Positions 33,726 to 41,109 of a DNA stretch of 41,109 nt are shown piece by piece. Made by a program: the position numbers and the translations under genes. Source of the DNA: Candidatus Avirikenella pullistercoris (GTDB taxonomy: Bacteria; Bacteroidota; Bacteroidia; Bacteroidales; Rikenellaceae); the NCBI GenBank assembly GCA_018710935.1, contig DVIX01000016.1, positions 1 through 41,109 on the forward strand. The letters run 5' to 3'. The number at the start of each line of letters is the position of its first letter. The stretch's first letter is position 1. Below the pieces are notes generated by a model. That model ran no database searches and had not been told where the DNA came from. It saw only the letters and a list, made by a program, of their open reading frames with translations.

Positions 33726-33761
33726 TTATTGTTTTCTATTTATATTTTCGGAGTGGTTGTT

Positions 33762-34466
33762 TTAGCCGGGAGAGGATTGTTGACCGGAATTCCCGTTATG
33801 TTCTTTTTGTATGATATTGGTAATGTAGGCGGTAAAGATAGGGAAGAGCATCATGCCGCCGGCGGGCAGGAGAATGGCGAGTATCTGTCCCGGTACCTTC
33901 ATGGCGATTACGGGGGAACCGACTGTTGTAACGTTCATGCAAGCCCAGCAAATGGCTGTCCAGAAATTTTTTATTTCGGGATTGGTATCGTGTTCGGTAA
34001 GGAACATGACTACTGCGGAAAAGTAGGTGAATAGCAGAATGGTGACGATATAGGCGGTGAATAATGTCGCTATTCTGGTTTTGGCTACCCAGCCGATAAT
34101 GATTCCGGTGCTGTACGCTCCTCGCAGTAAAGGCATTCCTTTAATGAGGTAGTAGGCTGTCCCGCTGAGGTGGATATTTGCGGCTTCGGTAAGATTCAGC
34201 CAGGGAATGGAAACGATAAGGAAGATAAGGTTGCGCAGGATAAAACGGGGCTTGTTTTCTGTTGCGATAAAACGGACAAGAATGTCGAGCAGGAAAACGA
34301 TGCATATCCAGAATTGGATTTGCATGAAAGAGCGTATTTTATAATGTGCGATTCCGTTCAGCATCTCGAAAGAGATGATGGTTATGATCAGGATGCTTCC
34401 GAGCAGTACTAAGATATCCAATGCCCGGACGATATTTTTCAGTAATGTTGTGTTGTCGGATGCCAC
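33762..34466 (-). CDS. six-helix ion channel protein of the gad cluster
   Basis: The 234-residue membrane protein has a voltage-gated-channel-like layout: helices in about 15-35, 48-68, 75-92, 130-155 and 190-215, and a re-entrant pore loop. The filter reads T181-V-G-S184-P (TTVGSPVIA) instead of the K+-channel TVGYGD, so its selectivity may differ from that of classical K+ channels. A potassium channel-like gene is known in Bacteroides gad clusters and may balance charge or pH. No charged S4 ladder is obvious. It is upstream of gadC on the same strand and divergent from gadB. Confidence 0.75.
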   Translation of the reverse strand: MASDNTTLLKNIVRALDILVLLGSILIITIISFEMLNGIAHYKIRSFMQIQFWICIVFLLDILVRFIATENKPRFILRNLIFLIVSIPWLNLTEAANIHLSGTAYYLIKGMPLLRGAYSTGIIIGWVAKTRIATLFTAYIVTILLFTYFSAVVMFLTEHDTNPEIKNFWTAICWACMNVTTVGSPVIAMKVPGQILAILLPAGGMMLFPIFTAYITNIIQKEHNGNSGQQSSPG

Positions 34467-34697
34467 GATAAAAAAAATTAAAGGTTCAGGGCGTTTCCAA
34501 TGTTTTCCGGAGCCTCTGCGCTACCGGGAACGAAAGCCTGTTTTGTCGTTTTTTGAGCCTTCCTTTCAAAAACCTTGCAAAAGATTGCATTAAAATAAAA
34601 ACCTTTCCGGGATGTTTAGGCATATTTTTTGGGATGCATGTTTCGGATATGCAATATCAATATTTCATTTTTTATCATTTATCTAATAAAAGAAACT

Positions 34698-36140
34698 ATG
34701 GAAACAAAAGATCAAAAAAGGCCGGAAACGGCGGAAACCCCTATCTACGGTTCGGATAAGATGCTGACTCCTGCTCCGGAGCAGTATCTTCCTCAGATGC
34801 CTACTACCGGCGAGATTGCCTACCGTATGGTAAAGGACGAAACATATGCGCAGACGCAGCCCATGCTGAACTTCGCTACTTTCGTAACGACTTATATGGA
34901 TGATTATGCGACGAATTTGATGAATGAAGCGATAAACATCAACTATATCGACGAGACGGAATATCCCCGGATTGCGAAGATGAGCGGGCGTTGTATCAAT
35001 ATTCTGGCGAATTTGTGGCATACTCCCGAAAAGAATCAATGGAAAACGGGTGCTTTGGCGGGAGGCTCTTCCGAAGCCTGTATGTTGGGAGGCGTAGCGG
35101 CATGGCTCCGTTGGCGCGACAAACGTAAAGCAGCAGGGAAACCTTATGATAAGCCTAACTTTGTAATCTCTACCGGTTTTCAGGTGGTGTGGGAAAAGTT
35201 TGCGCAATTATGGCAGATAGAGATGCGTACCGTACCTTTGACGCGTGAAAAGACTACGCTCGATCCGGAAGCCGCATTGAAGATGTGCGATGAGAACACT
35301 ATCTGTATCGTTCCTATTCTGGGGGTTACCTGGACAGGGTTGAACGATGATGTGGAGGCGTTGGATAAGGCGTTGGAAGCGTATAACAAAAAGACGGGAT
35401 ACGATGTGCCTATCCATGTGGATGCGGCATCGGGCGGTTTTATCGCTCCGTTCCTGCAACCGGATCTGAAATGGGATTTCCGTTTGAAATGGGTGCTTTC
35501 TATCAGTACTTCCGGTCATAAATTCGGATTGGTTTATCCGGGGCTCGGTTGGGTGATCTGGAAAGACCGTCAGTATCTTCCTTCTACCATGTCTTTCTCG
35601 GTTAACTATTTGGGGGCGGAGATCGCTCAGGTAGGCCTGAATTTCTCGCGTCCGGCAGCTCAGGTATTGGGGCAGTATTACCAGTTTATCCGGTTGGGTT
35701 TCAAAGGGTACAAGGATATCCAGTATAACAGCATGGAAGTTACGCGTTATGCCCACAGTGAGATAGGCAAGATGAAACAGTTTAAGAATTACAGCCCGGA
35801 TGTGGTTAATCCGTTGTTTATCTGGAGCCTGGACGACGATTATAACAAAAAGGCAAAATGGACGCTTTTCGACCTCCAGGATAAGTTGCAGCGCAGCGGT
35901 TGGATGGTTCCGGCTTATACGTTGCCCGATAACCTGACCGATATCGTGGTGATGCGTATCGTTTGCCGCCAGGGGACCAGCCGTGATACGATAGATATGT
36001 TGCTTGCGGATATCCGCAGTTGCGTCGAAGAGCTCGAAAAACTCGAATATCCTACCGAAACTCGTATCAGCTACGAAAAAGGAGAGAAAATCAAACATCG
36101 TATTTTCAATCACGGAGGGTGCCGGAAAGAGAAAAAATAA
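34698..36140 (+). CDS. gadB: glutamate decarboxylase
   Basis: The 480-residue PLP enzyme decarboxylates glutamate to GABA, consuming a cytoplasmic proton. The PLP lysine is K275 in TSGHKFGL, and HVDAASGGFIAPF and the GGSSEACMLGG substrate loop are intact. The ATG at 34698 (METKDQKRPE) is chosen over the upstream 34629, because family members start near here and the extra N-terminus reads as hydrophobic noise. It is divergent from the channel gene. With gadC and glsA it completes the glutamate-dependent acid-resistance system. Confidence 0.97.
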   Translation: METKDQKRPETAETPIYGSDKMLTPAPEQYLPQMPTTGEIAYRMVKDETYAQTQPMLNFATFVTTYMDDYATNLMNEAININYIDETEYPRIAKMSGRCINILANLWHTPEKNQWKTGALAGGSSEACMLGGVAAWLRWRDKRKAAGKPYDKPNFVISTGFQVVWEKFAQLWQIEMRTVPLTREKTTLDPEAALKMCDENTICIVPILGVTWTGLNDDVEALDKALEAYNKKTGYDVPIHVDAASGGFIAPFLQPDLKWDFRLKWVLSISTSGHKFGLVYPGLGWVIWKDRQYLPSTMSFSVNYLGAEIAQVGLNFSRPAAQVLGQYYQFIRLGFKGYKDIQYNSMEVTRYAHSEIGKMKQFKNYSPDVVNPLFIWSLDDDYNKKAKWTLFDLQDKLQRSGWMVPAYTLPDNLTDIVVMRIVCRQGTSRDTIDMLLADIRSCVEELEKLEYPTETRISYEKGEKIKHRIFNHGGCRKEKK

Positions 36141-36164
36141 TTTTCGGAACGCCGTTTTCGTACC

Positions 36165-36208
36165 GGGGAAAGGCAGGTAATCCGTTTTGCCTGCCTTCCC
36201 TGTTTTTT
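36165..36208 (+). terminator. rho-independent terminator of gadB
   Basis: GGGAAAGGCAGG (within 36165-36177) pairs with CCTGCCTTCCC (36190-36200) with a single bulged A, and a TGTTTTTT tail follows. It lies 25 nt after the gadB stop. Confidence 0.9.
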
Positions 36209-36274
36209 AAAATGGATTTTCGCAGGAAACGGTTACGGACCCGGAGGAATGGAAGGGATTTTCTGTTATGAAGT

Positions 36275-36305
36275 TTTGAGGTGTTGAAAAAAAGTATTAT
36301 TTTTG
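36275..36305 (+). promoter_or_regulatory. promoter of tRNA-Arg
   Basis: TTTG (36275-36278), exactly 19 nt, then TATTTTTG (36298-36305): a perfect Bacteroidetes promoter, 13 nt before the tRNA 5' end. It may also carry transcription into nhaD. Confidence 0.88.
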
Positions 36306-36318
36306 CGGCAAATAGAAT

Positions 36319-36390
36319 GCCCCTGTAGTTTAATGGATAAAATACAGGATTCCGGTTCCTGTGCTATGAGTTCGATTCTCATCGGGGGTA
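36319..36390 (+). tRNA. tRNA-Arg (anticodon CCG)
   Basis: The 72-nt cloverleaf has a 7-bp acceptor stem (GCCCCTG with CGGGGGT, including G-U pairs), a short D arm, an anticodon stem CAGGA/TCCTG with loop TTCCGGT (anticodon CCG at 36352-36354, reading CGG) and a 5-bp T arm ATGAG-TTCGATT-CTCAT. The discriminator is A. The 3' CCA is not encoded. It sits 20 nt before nhaD, inside the same likely transcript. Confidence 0.95.
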
Positions 36391-36410
36391 CAAATCAATA
36401 AGGAAGAGTT

Positions 36411-37835
36411 ATGTTGACTTTGATGGTAATCGTCTTCCTGTTAGGGTATTTGGCGATTGCTTTAGAGCATCCGTTGCAGATAAATAAAGCGGGTACCGCG
36501 TTGGTAACGGGAGTGCTGTTGTGGGTGATTTATATCACAATGGGGGCGGATATCGTTCCTATCTATAATGCGGGTGCTTTTGAATATTTCTTAGCCAACA
36601 ATCCGGCGGTTCTTTCCCTGCCTTTGTGGGACCAATGTACCCGTTTTATTACCGACGTTCAGATTCTTGAACAGTTGGGTGAGATTTCCGAAACCCTTTT
36701 CTTTTTAATCGGTGCGATGACAATCGTGGAGCTTATCGATGTCCACGGGGGCTTCGCCATTATCACCAATCGTATTAAAACGCGCCGCAAGACAGTGCTT
36801 TTGTGGCAGATCGCCTTTATCACTTTTTTCATGTCGGCGATACTCGATAATATGACTACCTCTATCGTGATGGTGATGTTGATTCGCAAGTTGATAGCCA
36901 ATTATAAGGAACGTTGGGTTTTCGCTTCGATGATTATTATTGCGGCGAACAGCGGGGGAGCCTGGTCGCCTATCGGGGATATCACTACCATTATGTTATG
37001 GGTGAAGGGGAACGTGACGACAACGGAGTTGATCCCCGCTCTGATTCTGCCATGTATCGTTTCCGTTGTGATTCCGATGTTGATTGCCTCCCGGTTGTTG
37101 CGGGGCATCATTACCCAGAATGCGAAATATAAGGGAGAAGGCGAGCATTTTATAGGGGTTACCCGTCAGGAACGGATGTCTATTTTCTTTTTGGGAGTAG
37201 GCTGTCTTGTTTTCGTTCCGGTTTTTAAAACGGTTACCCACCTCCCTCCGTTTATGGGTATTATGCTGGCGTTGGGAATCATGTGGATTTATACGGAATT
37301 GATGTATAGCCGAAAAGTGTGCCTCGAAGAACGTTATAAACACCGGGTACCTCAGGTTTTGAAACGTATCGATATTCCTACCGTGCTTTTTTTCCTCGGA
37401 ATATTGCTTGCCGTAGGAACATTGCAGATGACGGGCATTTTAGGGGCGGTAGCCGCTTATTTGGATAAGACGATCCATAATGTATATATCATCAATTTGC
37501 TTATCGGATTGCTTTCTGCCGTAGTAGATAATGTCCCGTTGGTTGCAGGAGCTATGGGAATGTATCCTTTGGCAGATCCGATGACGCTCGGTGCTGCTGC
37601 AGACCCTGCCTATATGGCTAATTTCGTGCAAGACGGCGTCTTTTGGCAATTCCTTGCCTACTGTGCCGGAGTAGGGGGTAGTATTTTGATTATCGGATCC
37701 GTTGCAGGTGTGGTGGTTATGGGTATCGAACGAATCAGTTTTATCTGGTATCTTAAAAACATCTCGTTGATGGCTTTGTGCGGTTATTTGGCAGGGGCGG
37801 CAGTCTATATTTTACAAGTACAACTCTTTATGTAA
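36411..37835 (+). CDS. nhaD: NhaD-type sodium:proton antiporter
   Basis: The 474-residue polytopic transporter has about twelve helices and the family segments FLIGAMTIVELIDVHGGF, ILDNMTTSIVMVMLIRKL, AANSGGAWSPIGDITTIMLW and VDNVPLVAGAMGM. NhaD-type proteins exchange Na+ or Li+ for H+ at the inner membrane. Standing next to the gad genes it adds to pH and ion control. It follows the tRNA by 20 nt and ends at a hairpin at 37858. Confidence 0.94.
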   Translation: MLTLMVIVFLLGYLAIALEHPLQINKAGTALVTGVLLWVIYITMGADIVPIYNAGAFEYFLANNPAVLSLPLWDQCTRFITDVQILEQLGEISETLFFLIGAMTIVELIDVHGGFAIITNRIKTRRKTVLLWQIAFITFFMSAILDNMTTSIVMVMLIRKLIANYKERWVFASMIIIAANSGGAWSPIGDITTIMLWVKGNVTTTELIPALILPCIVSVVIPMLIASRLLRGIITQNAKYKGEGEHFIGVTRQERMSIFFLGVGCLVFVPVFKTVTHLPPFMGIMLALGIMWIYTELMYSRKVCLEERYKHRVPQVLKRIDIPTVLFFLGILLAVGTLQMTGILGAVAAYLDKTIHNVYIINLLIGLLSAVVDNVPLVAGAMGMYPLADPMTLGAAADPAYMANFVQDGVFWQFLAYCAGVGGSILIIGSVAGVVVMGIERISFIWYLKNISLMALCGYLAGAAVYILQVQLFM

Positions 37836-37857
37836 ACGGATGTCGTTGGGTTAAAGG

Positions 37858-37883
37858 AAGGCGGTGAACAGGCCGTCTTTTTT
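37858..37883 (+). terminator. terminator of nhaD
   Basis: AAGGCGG (37858-37864) pairs with CCGTCTT (37873-37879) with one G-U pair around an 8-nt loop, followed by a run of T. It lies 22 nt after the nhaD stop. Confidence 0.8.
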
Positions 37884-38471
37884 GTTGTCTGTATCGTATT
37901 GTCGTTGTTCGGTTTCCTGGGAAAATTCGGTTTTCGGGGAGTATCCTTCTTTGAAAGAGAATGTTGCCGAAAAAAGAAAAGGGAGGGACGATTCTAAACT
38001 GTAAAAAGGGAAATATCCCATAGTCATTTTTGAAAACGGAGAGCCGTTTTTTTATGGAAAACACGAAAAAAAGAGAAAGATGAATGTAAAAATAATAAAT
38101 ATAAAAGGTTGTAAATGTTTGAATTTGTAGGTTGAAAGTGTGTTGTAGGTAAAAAAGTAGAATGAATTTAGCGATATAATCGAACTTTTTGTTATTTTTA
38201 TATGGCCAAACACAAACGGTAGGGTGCAGATATCTGCTGTCGGGAGGAAAAATAGGAAGGAGAAACGAGGAGGACAGCAAGAAAGAAATCTAAAATAAAT
38301 TTCGGGGCTTTCCGTTATAAACAGGAAGGCCGAAAAAGGGAAGTATCTTTGCCGGTTTGAGAAAAAATATGTAGGTTTGTCCGTTTGAAGCGGATTTTCC
38401 TCGGAATGGAGGAAGATTGGTAAAGAGGATAGAAAGATATGAAATTGATATAAGTAATTAAAAATCGTAAT
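37884..38471. other. 588-nt gene-free region with a promoter near its end
   Basis: No ORF here has a credible protein. The 150-codon minus-strand reading is rich in Phe, Tyr and Pro and looks like translated A/T-rich noise. A perfect -7 box lies at 38344-38351, leaving a leader of about 110 nt before the lipoprotein gene. I see no riboswitch or RNA gene that I can name. Confidence 0.5.
38344..38351 (+). promoter_or_regulatory. -7 element of the thioredoxin-like lipoprotein gene
   Basis: TATCTTTG matches the Bacteroidetes -7 consensus exactly. There is no TTTG at the usual -33 distance. If used, it gives an unusually long untranslated leader of about 110 nt. Confidence 0.5.
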
Positions 38472-39623
38472 ATGAGCAGAACTGTATGGTCGTTGGCAGT
38501 GGTTTGTTGTATGAGCCTGCTTACTTTCTCTTGTTCTAAAAAGAGTGCGAAAATCAGTGGTAATTTTGTGGGATTGGGAGGTAAAACAGTGTATCTGGAG
38601 CAGTTGTCTGCGGATAGGTTGGTGATCGACTCTGCTAAATTGGGCACAGACGGAAGTTTCAGTTTTAAATATAAATTTTCGCGGGAAGAACCTGTATTTC
38701 TGAATTTGCGGGTAAATAATTCTTTCGTTACCCTATTGGTCGAACCGGGGGAGAGAGTGAACCTTTCTGCACTGTCCAATATTGCTAATAGTTATACGGT
38801 AGAAGGCTCCAAAGGATCGGAATTGATTCGCGAACTGAATAAGGAAACGGCGAATACCTATTTCGAAATAGATTCTTTGTATGCGTTGTATGGTAAGACG
38901 ACCGATGAAGAGGAAAAGGCTGAAATATCGCGTGAGATAGCCAAAAAATACATTGCCCAGAAACAACAGAATATCCGTTTTGTCGTGGTGAATGCGAACT
39001 CATTGGCGGCGATAGCGGCGTTATATCAGCGGCTGCCTAATGGAATGACGATTTTCGGGGATGCCAACGATTATAATTATTTTAAGTTGGTGGCCGATTC
39101 TTTGGAACACAAATATCCTAAATCGGTGCATGTAAGATCGTTGATTCAGGATGTCGAGCAGTTCCAGAACCGGAATAATGTGGAGAATATGCTGGCTAAT
39201 TCGTTGAGTAATGCGGCGGCTCCTTCGCCCGAATTGATTATGCAGGATATGTTGGGAACTACCCATAAACTTTCCGATTTGAAAGGCAAAGTGACTTTAG
39301 TTTCTTTCTGGAGCGTTACGGAACCGAGCCAACGTATGCTGAACCGGGAATTGATGGATATATACGAAGTGTATCACCCGAAAGGTTTCGAGGTATATCA
39401 GATATCCCTCGACCGTTCCAAACAAGATTGGGTGAATGCGGTTAACGACCAGAAATTGCCGTGGATCAGCGTCTGTGATTTTAAAGGGGCGGATTCTCCT
39501 GCCGTGGCAAGTTATAACGTGACGGCTATTCCTTTCAATTATATCCTCGACAGGGACGGAGAGATTGTCGGCAAAAACTTATGGGGAAGCGATCTTACCC
39601 GTAAGATAGAAGAGTATTTGTAA
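38472..39623 (+). CDS. thioredoxin-like (TlpA/DUF4369-type) lipoprotein without CxxC
   Basis: The 383-residue protein starts with a lipoprotein signal peptide (lipobox LTFSC, lipidated C21). A beta-rich DUF4369-like domain (about 25-120) and a helical linker follow. The thioredoxin-like domain is at about 255-383: DLKGKVTLVSFWS, then Pro in AIPFNYILDRDG. Where redox-active members have WCxxC, this protein reads FWSVTEPSQRML (279-290), so it cannot do dithiol exchange. It would be anchored on the periplasmic side. It may bind peptides or act as a chaperone; this is not shown by the sequence. Confidence 0.82.
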   Translation: MSRTVWSLAVVCCMSLLTFSCSKKSAKISGNFVGLGGKTVYLEQLSADRLVIDSAKLGTDGSFSFKYKFSREEPVFLNLRVNNSFVTLLVEPGERVNLSALSNIANSYTVEGSKGSELIRELNKETANTYFEIDSLYALYGKTTDEEEKAEISREIAKKYIAQKQQNIRFVVVNANSLAAIAALYQRLPNGMTIFGDANDYNYFKLVADSLEHKYPKSVHVRSLIQDVEQFQNRNNVENMLANSLSNAAAPSPELIMQDMLGTTHKLSDLKGKVTLVSFWSVTEPSQRMLNRELMDIYEVYHPKGFEVYQISLDRSKQDWVNAVNDQKLPWISVCDFKGADSPAVASYNVTAIPFNYILDRDGEIVGKNLWGSDLTRKIEEYL

Positions 39624-39648
39624 GATCGGATGCTAAATATTGCTGTGT

Positions 39649-40419
39649 ATGCACTATTTCTTTGCTTCCGATGTCCATTTGGGGCTTGAACTGAAAGGCT
39701 CGCCGGCCCGGGAGCGGGAGAAACTTTTTGTACGTTGGCTCTCGTTCGTAGAGGGGGAGTTGTTGCCGGAGGGCGGAGAAAAACGGGGAGCGCTTTTCCT
39801 ATTGGGAGATATTTTCGATTTCTGGTTCGAATATAAACGGGTTGTCCCTAAAGGATTCGTCCGGGTATTGGGGAAGTTGGCGGAAATGGCGGACAAAGGA
39901 ATAGAAATTCATTTTTTTCGGGGAAATCACGATACATGGGTTTACTCCTATTTTGAAGAGGAGTTGGGGATAGAGGTGCACGGAGCGCCTTATGAAACGG
40001 TATTGTGCGGAAAACGGTGTCTGCTCGCACATGGGCATGGGCTGAAGATTCCCCGTAGCGATTACCGTTATCGGTTGATGCATGCCGTTTTTAATAGCCC
40101 GTTAGCATATAATCTTTATTCTGTTTTGGTGCATCCCGACCTGTCTATGCGTTTCGGACATTGGTGGTCGCATTCCAGCCGTACGGCTAAGAACATAGGT
40201 CATGAGTTCCGGGGCGAGGAGGAGCCGGTAGTGTGTTATTCACGGGAAATATTGGCTCGGGGAGAGGATTTCGATTTTTTTATTTTCGGGCATTTGCATA
40301 CTCCGTTATTGTATCCGTTGAACGATAAAGCCGTTTTGGCCGTTTTGGGCGAGTGGATAGAGAAACCGTGTTATGGCGTACTTTCGGATGAGGGATTCGA
40401 ATTGAAATCCTATAAATAG
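39649..40419 (+). CDS. lpxH: UDP-2,3-diacylglucosamine diphosphatase, LpxH-like
   Basis: The 256-residue calcineurin-like phosphoesterase has SDVHLGL, GDIFDFW, RGNHDTW, LLAHGHGL and FGHLHTP, the LpxH-type metal and substrate motifs. It would hydrolyse UDP-2,3-diacylglucosamine to lipid X, the substrate of LpxB. The ATG at 39649 begins MHYFFASDVHLG; a TTG nine bases upstream is less likely. Bacteroidetes have related phosphoesterases whose substrate is less certain, so LpxH-like is the safer wording. It ends 7 nt before hemW. Confidence 0.85.
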   Translation: MHYFFASDVHLGLELKGSPAREREKLFVRWLSFVEGELLPEGGEKRGALFLLGDIFDFWFEYKRVVPKGFVRVLGKLAEMADKGIEIHFFRGNHDTWVYSYFEEELGIEVHGAPYETVLCGKRCLLAHGHGLKIPRSDYRYRLMHAVFNSPLAYNLYSVLVHPDLSMRFGHWWSHSSRTAKNIGHEFRGEEEPVVCYSREILARGEDFDFFIFGHLHTPLLYPLNDKAVLAVLGEWIEKPCYGVLSDEGFELKSYK

Positions 40420-40426
40420 CGGAGGT

Positions 40427-41109
40427 ATGGCGGGAATTTATATCCATATTCCTTTTTGCAGGCATATCTGTTCCTATTGCGATTTTTATTCTACTGCTTC
40501 TTCTGCGATGCGGGAGCCGATGTTGGAGGCGTTATTGTATGAGCTGGAGTTGCGGAGAGATTATTTGGGCGATGAACCGGTAAAAACGCTTTATATCGGC
40601 GGGGGAACGCCCACCGTTTACAGACCGCATGAGTTGCAGCGGTTAGCGGATAAGGTAAAAGAGTTATGGAGGGTGAGTGATTTTCGGGAATTTACGGTAG
40701 AGGCGAATCCCGAAGACCTTACGCCGGATTATATAGCGGCTTTGCGCGATACCGATGCCGGACGTTTGAGTATCGGCATACAATCGTTTGCGGATGAGCA
40801 CCTTGCTTTTATGCGGCGCGGCCATACCGCAGAACAGGCGATACGGGCGGTAAAGGATGCCGTTCGTGCCGGATTCTCCGATATTTCCATTGATTTGATA
40901 TATGCTGTTCCGGGAATGAGCCCGGCGCAGTGGCGTGATAATATACGGAGAGCCTTTTCGCTCGGCGTACAGCATATTTCCGCTTATCACCTTACCATAG
41001 AGGAACATACCCTATTGGGAAACCGAGCAAAACGGGGATTGTTCGAACCCGTTGCCGACAGTGTGAGCCGGGAACATTACGATATATTGGAGGAAGAGAT
41101 GGACAAGGC
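40427..41109 (+). CDS. hemW: HemW radical SAM protein, 3' end cut by the window
   Basis: The visible 227 codons start MAGIYIHIPFCRHICSYCDFYS. The radical SAM cysteines are C11-x3-C15-x2-C18. YIGGGTPT, EANPEDLT, LSIGIQSF and SIDLIYAVPG follow in the order typical of HemW and HemN-like proteins. HemW is now seen as a haem chaperone rather than a coproporphyrinogen oxidase. GGAGG lies only 1 nt before the ATG, too close to be an ideal ribosome site. The gene runs off the right edge without a stop. Confidence 0.9.
   Translation, partial: MAGIYIHIPFCRHICSYCDFYSTASSAMREPMLEALLYELELRRDYLGDEPVKTLYIGGGTPTVYRPHELQRLADKVKELWRVSDFREFTVEANPEDLTPDYIAALRDTDAGRLSIGIQSFADEHLAFMRRGHTAEQAIRAVKDAVRAGFSDISIDLIYAVPGMSPAQWRDNIRRAFSLGVQHISAYHLTIEEHTLLGNRAKRGLFEPVADSVSREHYDILEEEMDK

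Noticed and set aside
34629..34697. Longer N-terminus for GadB
   Set aside because: The added residues are hydrophobic and unlike the family, and the ATG at 34698 gives a normal start.
37828..38280. A 150-codon minus-strand reading frame
   Set aside because: Its composition is that of translated A/T-rich intergenic DNA, it has no motif, and it covers the nhaD terminator.
39640..39648. TTG start for the LpxH-like protein
   Set aside because: The ATG three codons later directly precedes the conserved SDVHLG motif region as in the family.

Overview
The window looks like a Bacteroidales (Bacteroidetes) chromosome carrying a mobile genetic island. Three signs support this. Many promoters have the Bacteroidetes form TTTG-N19-TAnnTTTG. 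The glutaminase / GadC / ion channel / GadB cluster is typical of gut Bacteroidales. The relaxase and integrases are of types common in that phylum. I cannot name a species.

Mobile island, about 130 to 17,860. Two tandem paralogous tyrosine integrases (363-2672) are followed by an AAA_14/DUF4143-type ATPase, a small coupled ORF, a decayed mobilization accessory gene, a MOBP-like relaxase and a membrane-anchored mobilization-type protein (to 6818). Then comes a cargo block, in its right half visibly more A/T-rich than the chromosome: an AAA+ ATPase with winged-helix-like N-terminal regions, a calcineurin-like phosphoesterase, a broken PD-(D/E)XK nuclease gene, an RtcB RNA ligase, a WYL-domain regulator, a DEDDh exonuclease and two DUF262 proteins (GmrSD-like), closed by a strong hairpin at 17,652.

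The main discovery is regulatory. Four promoters in the cargo block share an inverted repeat, TGTATC-N7-GATACA. They drive the ATPase, the nuclease plus phosphoesterase, rtcB, and the WYL operon. At all four the repeat ends exactly 9 bp upstream of a TAnnTTTG -7 box, and none has a TTTG -33 box. This ties four divergent and separated transcription units into one candidate WYL-controlled regulon that combines RNA ligation or repair with DUF262-type restriction. I infer a stress- or phage-responsive defence/repair island.

Chromosome, 17,969 to the end. DUF4491 protein; MBL-fold hydrolase, trmD, lpxB and cdd (+); a FMN reductase, gmd and fcl operon for GDP-L-fucose (-); a small membrane peptide, a conserved membrane protein, mutL and a rhomboid protease (+); a flavodoxin-like gene interrupted by TAG; a DUF4153 membrane protein (-); the acid-resistance cluster glsA, gadC, ion channel (-) and gadB (+); tRNA-Arg(CCG) with its own promoter; nhaD; a thioredoxin-like lipoprotein; an LpxH-like phosphoesterase; and the 5' part of hemW, cut by the window end.

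Three genes are broken (4503-5020, 9347-10355, 28497-29036). In each, restoring the reading needs only a few single-base changes, so decay is recent or the base calls there deserve checking.
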